In this document: positions 24,921 to 37,700 of the stretch, in pieces
Position numbering within the stretch: the first letter of the stretch is position 1
How the letters are laid out: every line of letters begins with the position of its first letter
Assembly: GCA_964057225.1 (NCBI GenBank)
Contig: OZ059895.1
Span: 23,074,688-23,138,687, forward strand
Source: Auanema rhodensis
Lineage: Eukaryota; Nematoda; Chromadorea; Rhabditida; Rhabditidae
Reading direction: 5' to 3'
DNA length: 64,000 nucleotides
Program-made: the position numbers and the translations under genes
The notes under the pieces: model-generated
Database searches by the model: none
What the model was told of the DNA's origin: nothing
Seen by the model: only the letters and a program-made list of their open reading frames with translations

Positions 24921-27728
24921 CTAATGCATCATTTTTCAAACGATCATAACTAATTTTTGTATTAAGCGTTTCTCAATGTAGTATAGTGCATTCGATGCTG
25001 ATTTTTAAGCTGCATCGATCTGTGTTATCAGATTTGCGCTAGCTTAAAAATGCACCGAGATATCAACTGATATAAGTTCACACTTATATCCTCGATTTTC
25101 ACCCTGAAGAATTAATTTTTTCGTTGAATAACAATGTCCATCGTCTTTGCCTTGAAAAAAGAAATCTAAAAACATCTACTTTTTGCTAAATTATTTTGAA
25201 ATTTTTCGAAAAAATTTTTGTCAAAATGTTTTTGGAAGCAATGTTGAGTGTACATGGAAACTCAACATACACTAATGCATCATTTTTCAAACGATCATAA
25301 CTAATTTTTGTATTAAGCGTTTCTCAATGTAGTATAGTGCATTCGATGCAGATTTTTAAGCTGCGTTGATCTGTGTTATCAGATTTGCGCTAGCTTAAAA
25401 ATGCACCGAGATATCAACTGATATATGTTCACACTTATATCCTCGATTTTCACCCTGAAGAATTAATTTTTTCGTTGAATAACAATGTCCATCGTCTTTG
25501 CCTTGAAAAAAGAAATCTAAAAACATCTACTTTTTGCTAAATTATTTTGAACTTTTTCGAAAAAATTTTTGTCAAAATGTTTTTGGAAGCAATGTTGAGT
25601 GTACATGGAAACTCAACATACACTAATGCATCATTTTTCAAACGATCATAACTAATTTTTGTATTAAGTGTTTCTTAATGTAGTATAGTGCATTCGATGC
25701 GGATTTTTAAGCTGCGTCGATCTGTTTTATCAGATTTGCGCTAGCTTAAAAATGCACCGAGATATCAACTGATATAAGTTCACACTTATATCCTCGATTT
25801 TCACCCTGAAGAATTAATTTTTTCGTTGAATAACAATGTCTATCGTCTTCGCCTTGAAAAAAGGAATCTAAAAGCATCTACTTTTTGCTAAATTATTTCG
25901 AAATTTTTCGAAAAAATTTTTGTCAAAATGTTTTTGGAAGCAATGTTGAGTGTACATGGAAACTCAACATACACTAATGCATCATTTTTCAAACGATCAT
26001 AACTAATTTTTGTATTAAGCGTTTCTCAATGTAGTATAGTGCATTCGATGCGGATTTTTAAGCTGCATCGATCTGTGTTATCAGATTTGCGCTAGCTTAA
26101 AAATGCACCGAGATATCAACTGATATAAGTTCACACTTATATCCTCGATTTTCACCCTGAAGAATTAATTTTTTCGTTGAATAACAATGTCCATCGTCTT
26201 TGCCTTGAAAAAAGAAATCTAAAAACATCTACTTTTTGCTAAATTATTTTGAAATTTTTCGAAAAAATTTTTGTCAAAATGTTTTTGGAAGCAATGTTGA
26301 GTGTACATGGAAACTCAACATACACTAATGCATCATTTTTCAAACGATCATAACTAATTTTTGTATTGAGCGTTTCTCAATGTAGTATAGTGCATTCGAT
26401 GCAGATTTTTAAGCTGCGTCGATCTGTGTTATCAGATTTGCGCTAGCTTAAAAATGCACCGAGATATCAACTGATATATGTTCACACTTATATCCTCGAT
26501 TTTCACCCTGAAGAATTAATTTTTTCGTTGAATAACAATGTCCATCGTCTTTGCCTTGAAAAAAGGAATCTAAAAACATCTACTTTTTGCTAAATTATTC
26601 TGAAATTTTTCGAAAAAATTTTTGTCAAAATGTTTTTGGAAGCAATGTTGAGTGTACATGGAAACTCAACATACACTAATGCATCATTTTTCAAACGATC
26701 ATAACTAATTTTTGTATTAAGCGTTTCTCAATGTAGTATAGTGCATTCGATGCGGATTTTTAAGCTGCGTCGATCTGTGTTATCAGATTTGCGCTAGCTT
26801 AAAAATGCACCGAGATATCAACTGATATATGTTCACACTTATATCCTCGATTTTCACCCTGAAGAATTAATTTTTTCGTTGAATAACAATGTCCATCGTC
26901 TTTGCCTTGAAAAAAGGAATCTAAAAACATCTACTTTTTGCTAAATTATTTCGAAATTTTTCGAAAAAATTTTTGTCAAAATGTTTTTGGAAGCAATGTT
27001 GAGTGAACATGGAAACTCAACATACACTAATGCATCATTTTTCAAACGATCATAACTAATTTTTGTATTAAGCGTTTCTCAATGTAGTATAGTGCATTCG
27101 ATGCGGATTTTTAAGCTGCATCGATCTGTGTTATCAGATTTGCGCTAGCTTAAAAATGCACCGAGATATCAACTGATATAAGTTCACACTTATATCCTCG
27201 ATTTTCACCCTGAAGAATTAATTTTTTCGTTGAATAACAATGTCCATCGTCTTTGCCTTGAAAAAAGAAATCTAAAAACATCTACTTTTTGCTAAATTAT
27301 TTTGAAATTTTTCGAAAAAATTTTTGTCAAAATGTTTTTGGAAGCAATGTTGAGTGTACATGGAAACTCAACATACACTAATGCATCATTTTTCAAACGA
27401 TCATAACTAATTTTTGTATTAAGCGTTTCTCAATGTAGTATAGTGCATTCGATGCAGATTTTTAAGCTGCGTCGATCTGTGTTATCAGATTTGCGCTAGC
27501 TTAAAAATGCACCGAGATATCAACTGATATATGTTCACACTTATATCCTCGATTTTCACCCTGAAGAATTAATTTTTTCGTTGAATAACAATGTCCATCG
27601 TCTTTGCCTTGAAAAAAGGAATCTAAAAACATCTACTTTTTGCTAAATTATTTTGAACTTTTTCGAAAAAATTTTTGTCAAAATGTTTTTGGAAGCAATG
27701 TTGAGTGTACATGGAAACTCAACATACA
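24921..27728 (+). repeat. Octamer HOR unit a-b-c-a-X-D-a-b, copy 1
   Basis: M72-M79 form a 2808-bp unit marked by GATGCTGAT in M72, GCGTTGATC in M73, AAGTGTTTCTTAATG in M74, TTGAGCG with TTCTGAAA in M76 and GAGTGAACAT in M77 (base 27006). Each marker recurs 2808 bp later. M70-M71 (24219-24920) repeat the first two members again, so the unit was probably extended stepwise. Confidence 0.88.
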
Positions 27729-30536
27729 CTAATGCATCATTTTTCAAACGATCATAACTAATTTTTGTATTAAGCGTTTCTCAATGTAGTATAGTGCATT
27801 CGATGCTGATTTTTAAGCTGCATCGATCTGTGTTATCAGATTTGCGCTAGCTTAAAAATGCACCGAGATATCAACTGATATAAGTTCACACTTATATCCT
27901 CGATTTTCACCCTGAAGAATTAATTTTTTCGTTGAATAACAATGTCCATCGTCTTTGCCTTGAAAAAAGAAATCTAAAAACATCTACTTTTTGCTAAATT
28001 ATTTTGAAATTTTTCGAAAAAATTTTTGTCAAAATGTTTTTGGAAGCAATGTTGAGTGTACATGGAAACTCAACATACACTAATGCATCATTTTTCAAAC
28101 GATCATAACTAATTTTTGTATTAAGCGTTTCTCAATGTAGTATAGTGCATTCGATGCAGATTTTTAAGCTGCGTTGATCTGTGTTATCAGATTTGCGCTA
28201 GCTTAAAAATGCACCGAGATATCAACTGATATATGTTCACACTTATATCCTCGATTTTCACCCTGAAGAATTAATTTTTTCGTTGAATAACAATGTCCAT
28301 CGTCTTTGCCTTGAAAAAAGAAATCTAAAAACATCTACTTTTTGCTAAATTATTTTGAACTTTTTCGAAAAAATTTTTGTCAAAATGTTTTTGGAAGCAA
28401 TGTTGAGTGTACATGGAAACTCAACATACACTAATGCATCATTTTTCAAACGATCATAACTAATTTTTGTATTAAGTGTTTCTTAATGTAGTATAGTGCA
28501 TTCGATGCGGATTTTTAAGCTGCGTCGATCTGTTTTATCAGATTTGCGCTAGCTTAAAAATGCACCGAGATATCAACTGATATAAGTTCACACTTATATC
28601 CTCGATTTTCACCCTGAAGAATTAATTTTTTCGTTGAATAACAATGTCTATCGTCTTCGCCTTGAAAAAAGGAATCTAAAAGCATCTACTTTTTGCTAAA
28701 TTATTTCGAAATTTTTCGAAAAAATTTTTGTCAAAATGTTTTTGGAAGCAATGTTGAGTGTACATGGAAACTCAACATACACTAATGCATCATTTTTCAA
28801 ACGATCATAACTAATTTTTGTATTAAGCGTTTCTCAATGTAGTATAGTGCATTCGATGCGGATTTTTAAGCTGCATCGATCTGTGTTATCAGATTTGCGC
28901 TAGCTTAAAAATGCACCGAGATATCAACTGATATAAGTTCACACTTATATCCTCGATTTTCACCCTGAAGAATTAATTTTTTCGTTGAATAACAATGTCC
29001 ATCGTCTTTGCCTTGAAAAAAGAAATCTAAAAACATCTACTTTTTGCTAAATTATTTTGAAATTTTTCGAAAAAATTTTTGTCAAAATGTTTTTGGAAGC
29101 AATGTTGAGTGTACATGGAAACTCAACATACACTAATGCATCATTTTTCAAACGATCATAACTAATTTTTGTATTGAGCGTTTCTCAATGTAGTATAGTG
29201 CATTCGATGCAGATTTTTAAGCTGCGTCGATCTGTGTTATCAGATTTGCGCTAGCTTAAAAATGCACCGAGATATCAACTGATATATGTTCACACTTATA
29301 TCCTCGATTTTCACCCTGAAGAATTAATTTTTTCGTTGAATAACAATGTCCATCGTCTTTGCCTTGAAAAAAGGAATCTAAAAACATCTACTTTTTGCTA
29401 AATTATTCTGAAATTTTTCGAAAAAATTTTTGTCAAAATGTTTTTGGAAGCAATGTTGAGTGTACATGGAAACTCAACATACACTAATGCATCATTTTTC
29501 AAACGATCATAACTAATTTTTGTATTAAGCGTTTCTCAATGTAGTATAGTGCATTCGATGCGGATTTTTAAGCTGCGTCGATCTGTGTTATCAGATTTGC
29601 GCTAGCTTAAAAATGCACCGAGATATCAACTGATATATGTTCACACTTATATCCTCGATTTTCACCCTGAAGAATTAATTTTTTCGTTGAATAACAATGT
29701 CCATCGTCTTTGCCTTGAAAAAAGGAATCTAAAAACATCTACTTTTTGCTAAATTATTTCGAAATTTTTCGAAAAAATTTTTGTCAAAATGTTTTTGGAA
29801 GCAATGTTGAGTGAACATGGAAACTCAACATACACTAATGCATCATTTTTCAAACGATCATAACTAATTTTTGTATTAAGCGTTTCTCAATGTAGTATAG
29901 TGCATTCGATGCGGATTTTTAAGCTGCATCGATCTGTGTTATCAGATTTGCGCTAGCTTAAAAATGCACCGAGATATCAACTGATATAAGTTCACACTTA
30001 TATCCTCGATTTTCACCCTGAAGAATTAATTTTTTCGTTGAATAACAATGTCCATCGTCTTTGCCTTGAAAAAAGAAATCTAAAAACATCTACTTTTTGC
30101 TAAATTATTTTGAAATTTTTCGAAAAAATTTTTGTCAAAATGTTTTTGGAAGCAATGTTGAGTGTACATGGAAACTCAACATACACTAATGCATCATTTT
30201 TCAAACGATCATAACTAATTTTTGTATTAAGCGTTTCTCAATGTAGTATAGTGCATTCGATGCAGATTTTTAAGCTGCGTCGATCTGTGTTATCAGATTT
30301 GCGCTAGCTTAAAAATGCACCGAGATATCAACTGATATATGTTCACACTTATATCCTCGATTTTCACCCTGAAGAATTAATTTTTTCGTTGAATAACAAT
30401 GTCCATCGTCTTTGCCTTGAAAAAAGAAATCTAAAAACATCTACTTTTTGCTAAATTATTTTGAACTTTTTCGAAAAAATTTTTGTCAAAATGTTTTTGG
30501 AAGCAATGTTGAGTGTACATGGAAACTCAACATACA
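27729..30536 (+). repeat. Octamer HOR unit a-b-c-a-X-D-a-b, copy 2
   Basis: M80-M87 match M72-M79 marker for marker; the p331 A of M77 recurs in M85 at 29814. The one difference I noted is M87, which has GAAATC at p241-246 where M79 has GGAATC. Confidence 0.88.
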
Positions 30537-31589
30537 CTAATGCATCATTTTTCAAACGATCATAACTAATTTTTGTATTGAGCGTTTCTCAATGTAGTAT
30601 AGTGGATTCGATGCAGATTTTTAAGCTGCGTCGATCTGTGTTATCAGATTTGCGCTAGCTTAAAAATGCACCGAGATATCAACTGATATATGTTCACACT
30701 TATATCCTCGATTTTCACCCTGAAGAATTAATTTTTTCGTTGAATAACAATGTCCATCGTCTTTGCCTTGAAAAAAGAAATCTAAAAACATCTACTTTTT
30801 GCTAAATTATTTTGAACTTTTTCGAAAAAATTTTTGTCAAAATGTTTTTGGAAGCAATGTTGAGTGAACATGGAAACTCAACATACACTAATGCATCATT
30901 TTTCAAACGATCATAACTAATTTTTGTATTAAGCGTTTCTCAATGTAGTATAGTGCATTCGATGCGGATTTTTAAGCTGCATCGATCTGTGTTATCAGAT
31001 TTGCGCTAGCTTAAAAATGCACCGAGATATCAACTGATATAAGTTCACACTTATATCCTCGATTTTCACCCTGAAGAATTAATTTTTTCGTTGAATAACA
31101 ATGTCCATCGTCTTTGCCTTGAAAAAAGAAATCTAAAAACATCTACTTTTTGCTAAATTATTTTGAAATTTTTCGAAAAAATTTTTGTCAAAATGTTTTT
31201 GGAAGCAATGTTGAGTGTACATGGAAACTCAACATACACTAATGCATCATTTTTCAAACGATCATAACTAATTTTTGTATTAAGCGTTTCTCAATGTAGT
31301 ATAGTGCATTCGATGCAGATTTTTAAGCTGCGTCGATCTGTGTTATCAGATTTGCGCTAGCTTAAAAATGCACCGAGATATCAACTGATATATGTTCACA
31401 CTTATATCCTCGATTTTCACCCTGAAGAATTAATTTTTTCGTTGAATAACAATGTCCATCGTCTTTGCCTTGAAAAAAGAAATCTAAAAACATCTACTTT
31501 TTGCTAAATTATTTTGAACTTTTTCGAAAAAATTTTTGTCAAAATGTTTTTGGAAGCAATGTTGAGTGTACATGGAAACTCAACATACA

Positions 31590-31940
31590 CTAATGCATCA
31601 TTTTTCAAACGATCATAACTAATTTTTGTATTGAGCGTTTCTCAATGTAGTATAGTGGATTCGATGCAGATTTTTAAGCTGCGTCGATCTGTGTTATCAG
31701 ATTTGCGCTAGCTTAAAAATGCACCGAGATATCAACTGATATATGTTCACACTTATATCCTCGATTTTCACCCTGAAGAATTAATTTTTTCGTTGAATAA
31801 CAATGTCCATCGTCTTTGCCTTGAAAAAAGAAATCTAAAAACATCTACTTTTTGCTAAATTATTTTGAAATTTTTCGAAAAAATTTTTGTCAAAATGTTT
31901 TTGGAAGCAATGTTGAGTGTACATGGAAACTCAACATACA
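31590..31940 (+). repeat. Type E monomer, example M91
   Basis: Type E has TTGAGCG (p44 G), GTGGATTCGATGCAG (p69 G, p79 A), ATATATG, GAAATC and TTTTGAAA. Copies start at 31590, 34750, 40018, 44584, 46340, 49501, 50555, 54769 and 55823; M88 (30537) is E with a b-like GAACTTT end. In the full A-B-C-D-E unit it is the last member and is followed by A, except at M115-M116 and similar junctions where a shorter order is used. Confidence 0.85.
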
Positions 31941-32292
31941 CTAATGCATCATTTTTCAAACGATCATAACTTATTTTGTGTATTAAGCGTTTCTCAATGT
32001 AGTATAGTGCATTCGATGCGGATTTTTAAGCTGCGTCGATCTGTGTTATCAGATTTGCGCTAGCTTAAAAATGCACCGAGATATCAACTGATATATGTTC
32101 ACACTTATATCCTCGATTTTCACCCTGAAGAATTAATTTTTTCGTTGAATAACAATGTCCATCGTCTTTGCCTTGAAAAAAGGAATCTAAAAACATCTAC
32201 TTTTTGCTAAATTATTTCAAAATTTTTCGAAAAAATTTTTGTCAAAATGTTTTTGGAAGCAATGTTGAGTGTACATGGAAACTCAACATACA
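31941..32292 (+). repeat. First 352-bp type A monomer (M92)
   Basis: Type A is recognised by CTTATTTTGTGTATT in place of CTAATTTTTGTATT at p30, giving 352 bp, with ATATATG at p155 and TTTCAAAA at p275-282. The change is two steps: A to T at p32 and insertion of a G after the fourth T. Fifteen copies carry it, all in block III. Two of them, M143 and M158, switch to type B sequence downstream. Confidence 0.92.
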
Positions 32293-32643
32293 CTAATGCA
32301 TCATTTTTCAAACGATCATAACTAATTTTTGTATTAAGCGTTTCTCAATGTAGTATAGTGCATTCGATGCGGATTTTTAAGCTGCGTCGATCTGTGTTAT
32401 CAGATTTGCGCTAGCTTAAAAATGCACCGAGATATCAACTGATATAAGTTCACACTTATATCCTCGATTTTCACCCTGAAGAATTAATTTTTTCGTTGAA
32501 TAACAATGTCTATCGTCTTTGCCTTGAAAAAAGGAATCTAAAAGCATCTACTTTTTGCTAAATTATTTTGAAATTTTTCGAAAAAATTTTTGTCAAAATG
32601 TTTTTGGAAGCAATGTTGAGTGTACATGGAAACTCAACATACA
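32293..32643 (+). repeat. Type B monomer, example M93
   Basis: Type B has ATAAG at p155, GTCTATCG at p216-223, GGAATC, AAGCATC at p251-257 and TTTTGAAA. It resembles type c of block II but lacks the TGTTTTATC and TTTCGAAA of c, so the two are probably sister lineages. Copies start at 32293, 35453, 36507, 37912, 38965, 41775, 43531, 45287, 47043, 48448, 51258, 51960, 53365, 56526 and 57579. M109 and M112 share the rare GTATGGTGC (bases 37976 and 39029). Confidence 0.85.
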
Positions 32644-32994
32644 CTAATGCATCATTTTTCAAACGATCATAACTAATTTTTGTATTAAGCGTTTCTCAAT
32701 GTAGTATAGTGCATTCGATGCGGATTTTTAAGCTGCGTCGATCTGTGTTATCAGATTTGCGCTAGCTTAAAAATGCACCGAGATATCAACTGATATATGT
32801 TCACACTTATATCCTCGATTTTCACCCTGAAGAATTAATTTTTTCGTTGAATAACATCGTCCATCGTCTTTGCCTTGAAAAAAGGAATCTAAAAACATCT
32901 ACTTTTTGCTAAATTATTCCGAAATTTTTCGAAAAAATTTTTGTCAAAATGTTTTTGGAAGCAATGTTGAGTGTACATGGAAACTCAACATACA
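32644..32994 (+). repeat. Type C monomer, example M94
   Basis: Type C has ATATATG, ACATCGTCC (p214-215 TC) and TTCCGAAA. Copies start at 32644, 36858, 38263, 39316, 42126, 43882, 45638, 47394, 48799, 52311, 53716, 56877 and 57930. In every listed case the preceding monomer is a B copy. Confidence 0.85.
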
Positions 32995-34047
32995 CTAATG
33001 CATCATTTTTCAAACGATCATAACTAATTTTTGTATTAAGCGTTTCTCAATGTAGTATAGTGCATTCGATGCGGATTTTTAAGCTGCGTCGATCTGTGTT
33101 ATCAGATTTGCGCTAGCTTAAAAATGCACCGAGATATCAACTGATATATGTTCACACTTATATCCTCGATTTTCACCCTGAAGAATTAATTTTTTCGTTG
33201 AATAACAATGTCCATCGTCTTTGCCTTGAAAAAAGGAATCTAAAAACATCTACTTTTTGCTAAATTATTTCAAAATTTTTCGAAAAAATTTTTGTCAAAA
33301 TGTTTTTGGAAGCAATGTTGAGTGTACATGGAAACTCAACATACACTAATGCATCATTTTTCAAACGATCATAACTAATTTTTGTATTAAGCGTTTCTCA
33401 ATGTAGTATAGTGCATTCGATGCGGATTTTTAAGCTGCGTCGATCTGTGTTATCAGATTTGCGCTAGCTTAAAAATGCACCGAGATATCAACTGATATAA
33501 GTTCACACTTATATCCTCGATTTTCACCCTGAAGAATTAATTTTTTCGTTGAATAACAATGTCCATCGTCTTTGCCTTGAAAAAAGGAATCTAAAAACAT
33601 CTACTTTTTGCTAAATTATTCTGAAATTTTTCGAAAAAATTTTTGTCAAAATGTTTTTGGAAGCAATGTTGAGTGTACATGGAAACTCAACATACACTAA
33701 TGCATCATTTTTCAAACGATCATAACTAATTTTTGTATTAAGCGTTTCTCAATGTAGTATAGTGCATTCGATGCGGATTTTTAAGCTGCGTCGATCTGTG
33801 TTATCAGATTTGCGCTAGCTTAAAAATGCACCGAGATATCAACTGATATATGTTCACACTTATATCCTCGATTTTCACCCTGAAGAATTAATTTTTTCGT
33901 TGAATAACAATGTCCATCGTCTTTGCCTTGAAAAAAGGAATCTAAAAACATCTACTTTTTGCTAAATTATTTCGAAATTTTTCGAAAAAATTTTTGTCAA
34001 AATGTTTTTGGAAGCAATGTTGAGTGAACATGGAAACTCAACATACA

Positions 34048-34749
34048 CTAATGCATCATTTTTCAAACGATCATAACTAATTTTTGTATTAAGCGTTTCT
34101 CAATGTAGTATAGTGCATTCGATGCGGATTTTTAAGCTGCATCGATCTGTGTTATCAGATTTGCGCTAGCTTAAAAATGCACCGAGATATCAACTGATAT
34201 AAGTTCACACTTATATCCTCGATTTTCACCCTGAAGAATTAATTTTTTCGTTGAATAACAATGTCCATCGTCTTTGCCTTGAAAAAAGAAATCTAAAAAC
34301 ATCTACTTTTTGCTAAATTATTTTGAATTTTTTCGAAAAAATTTTTGTCAAAATGTTTTTGGAAGCAATGTTGAGTGTACATGGAAACTCAACATACACT
34401 AATGCATCATTTTTCAAACGATCATAACTAATTTTTGTATTAAGCGTTTCTCAATGTAGTATAGTGCATTCGATGCAGATTTTTAAGCTGCGTCGATCTG
34501 TGTTATCAGATTTGCGCTAGCTTAAAAATGCACCGAGATATCAACTGATATATGTTCACACTTATATCCTCGATTTTCACCCTGAAGAATTAATTTTTTC
34601 GTTGAATAACAATGTCCATCGTCTTTGCCTTGAAAAAAGAAATCTAAAAACATCTACTTTTTGCTAAATTATTTTGAACTTTTTCGAAAAACTTTTTGTC
34701 AAAATGTTTTTGGAAGCAATGTTGAGTGTACATGGAAACTCAACATACA
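34048..34749 (+). repeat. a-b pair embedded in block III (M98-M99)
   Basis: Two monomers of block II type sit inside the A-E array. M98 is type a with the rare GAATTTTTT at p279-287; M99 is type b with a private AAAACTTTTTG (base 34692). The preceding D copy M97 carries GAGTGAACAT (34027), as D copies in the block II octamer do, so D-a-b was carried over together from block II. Confidence 0.8.
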
Positions 34750-37700
34750 CTAATGCATCATTTTTCAAACGATCATAACTAATTTTTGTATTGAGCGTTT
34801 CTCAATGTAGTATAGTGGATTCGATGCAGATTTTTAAGCTGCGTCGATCTGTGTTATCAGATTTGCGCTAGCTTAAAAATGCACCGAGATATCAACTGAT
34901 ATATGTTCACACTTATATCCTCGATTTTCACCCTGAAGAATTAATTTTTTCGTTGAATAACAATGTCCATCGTCTTTGCCTTGAAAAAAGAAATCTAAAA
35001 ACATCTACTTTTTGCTAAATTATTTTGAAATTTTTCGAAAAAATTTTTGTCAAAATGTTTTTGGAAGCAATGTTGAGTGTACATGGAAACTCAACATACA
35101 CTAATGCATCATTTTTCAAACGATCATAACTTATTTTGTGTATTAAGCGTTTCTCAATGTAGTATAGTGCATTCGATGCGGATTTTTAAGCTGCGTCGAT
35201 CTGTGTTATCAGATTTGCGCTAGCTTAAAAATGCACCGAGATATCAACTGATATATGTTCACACTTATATCCTCGATTTTCACCCTGAAGAATTAATTTT
35301 TTCGTTGAATAACAATGTCCGTCGTCTTTGCCTTGAAAAAAGGAATCTAAAAACATCTACTTTTTGCTAAATTATTTCAAAATTTTTCGAAAAAATTTTT
35401 GTCAAAATGTTTTTGGAAGCAATGTTGAGTGTACATGGAAACTCAACATACACTAATGCATCATTTTTCAAACGATCATAACTAATTTTTGTATTAAGCG
35501 TTTCTCAATGTAGTATAGTGCATTCGATGCGGATTTTTAAGCTGCGTCGATCTGTGTTATCAGATTTGCGCTAGCTTAAAAATGCACCGAGATATCAACT
35601 GATATAAGTTCACACTTATATCCTCGATTTTCACCCTGAAGAATTAATTTTTTCGTTGAATAACAATGTCTATCGTCTTTGCCTTGAAAAAAGGAATCTA
35701 AAAGCATCTACTTTTTGCTAAATTATTTTGAAATTTTTCGAAAAAATTTTTGTCAAAATGTTTTTGGAAGCAATGTTGAGTGTACATGGAAACTCAACAT
35801 ACACTAATGCATCATTTTTCAAACGATCATAACTAATTTTTGTATTAAGCGTTTCTCAATGTAGTATAGTGCATTCGATGCGGATTTTTAAGCTGCGTCG
35901 ATCTGTGTTATCAGATTTGCGCTAGCTTAAAAATGCACCGAGATATCAACTGATATATGTTCACACTTATATCCTCGATTTTCACCCTGAAGAATTAATT
36001 TTTTCGTTGAATAACAATGTCCATCGTCTTTGCCTTGAAAAAAGAAATCTAAAAACATCTACTTTTTGCTAAATTATTTTGAAATTTTTCGAAAAAATTT
36101 TTGTCAAAATGTTTTTGGAAGCAATGTTGAGTGTACATGGAAACTCAACATACACTAATGCATCATTTTTCAAACGATCATAACTTATTTTGTGTATTAA
36201 GCGTTTCTCAATGTAGTATAGTGCATTCGATGCGGATTTTTAAGCTGCGTCGATCTGTGTTATCAGATTTGCGCTAGCTTAAAAATGCACCGAGATATCA
36301 ACTGATATATGTTCACACTTATATCCTCGATTTTCACCCTGAAGAATTAATTTTTTCGTTGAATAACAATGTCCATCGTCTTTGCCTTGAAAAAAGGAAT
36401 CTAAAAACATCTACTTTTTGCTAAATTATTTCAAAATTTTTCGAAAAAATTTTTGTCAAAATGTTTTTGGAAGCAATGTTGAGTGTACATGGAAACTCAA
36501 CATACACTAATGCATCATTTTTCAAACGATCATAACTAATTTTTGTATTAAGCGTTTCTCAATGTAGTATAGTGCATTCGATGCGGATTTTTAAGCTGCG
36601 TCGATCTGTGTTATCAGATTTGCGCTAGCTTAAAAATGCACCGAGATATCAACTGATATAAGTTCACACTTATATCCTCGATTTTCACCCTGAAGAATTA
36701 ATTTTTTCGTTGAATAACAATGTCTATCGTCTTTGCCTTGAAAAAAGGAATCTAAAAGCATCTACTTTTTGCTAAATTATTTTGAAATTTTTCGAAAAAA
36801 TTTTTGTCAAAATGTTTTTGGAAGCAATGTTGAGTGTACATGGAAACTCAACATACACTAATGCATCATTTTTCAAACGATCATAACTAATTTTTGTATT
36901 AAGCGTTTCTCAATGTAGTATAGTGCATTCGATGCGGATTTTTAAGCTGCGTCGATCTGTGTTATCAGATTTGCGCTAGCTTAAAAATGCACCGAGATAT
37001 CAACTGATATATGTTCACACTTATATCCTCGATTTTCACCCTGAAGAATTAATTTTTTCGTTGAATAACATCGTCCATCGTCTTTGCCTTGAAAAAAGGA
37101 ATCTAAAAACATCTACTTTTTGCTAAATTATTCCGAAATTTTTCGAAAAAATTTTTGTCAAAATGTTTTTGGAAGCAATGTTGAGTGTACATGGAAACTC
37201 AACATACACTAATGCATCATTTTTCAAACGATCATAACTAATTTTTGTATTAAGCGTTTCTCAATGTAGTATAGTGCATTCGATGCGGATTTTTAAGCTG
37301 CATCGATCTGTGTTATCAGATTTGCGCTAGCTTAAAAATGCACCGAGATATCAACTGATATAAGTTCACACTTATATCCTCGATTTTCACCCTGAAGAAT
37401 TAATTTTTTCGTTGAATAACAATGTTCATCGTCTTTGCCTTGAAAAAAGGAATCTAAAAACATCTACTTTTTGCTAAATTATTTTGAAATTTTTCGAAAA
37501 AATTTTTGTCAAAATGTTTTTGGAAGCAATGTTGAGTGTACATGGAAACTCAACATACACTAATGCATCATTTTTCAAACGATCATAACTTATTTTGTGT
37601 ATTAAGCGTTTCTCAATGTAGTATAGTGCATTCGATGCGGATTTTTAAGCTGCGTCGATCTGTGTTATCAGATTTGCGCTAGCTTAAAAATGCACCGAGA

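Larger units (their letters stand above)
9126..31940 (+). repeat. Block II: a/b/c monomers (M27-M91)
   Basis: Order M27-M91: c a a b c a b a b c a (b/a) a a b a a b a b K c a b a c b a b c a b c a c a c a a b a c a a b a b c a X D a b a b c a X D a b E' a b E. X (M76, M84) has TTGAGCG, GCAG, GGAATC and TTCTGAAA. E' (M88) is E with the b-type GAACTTT. No fixed unit size runs through the block, but c is usually followed by a, and local 3-mer and 8-mer units are clear. Types X, D and E appear only at the right end, foreshadowing block III. Confidence 0.85.
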
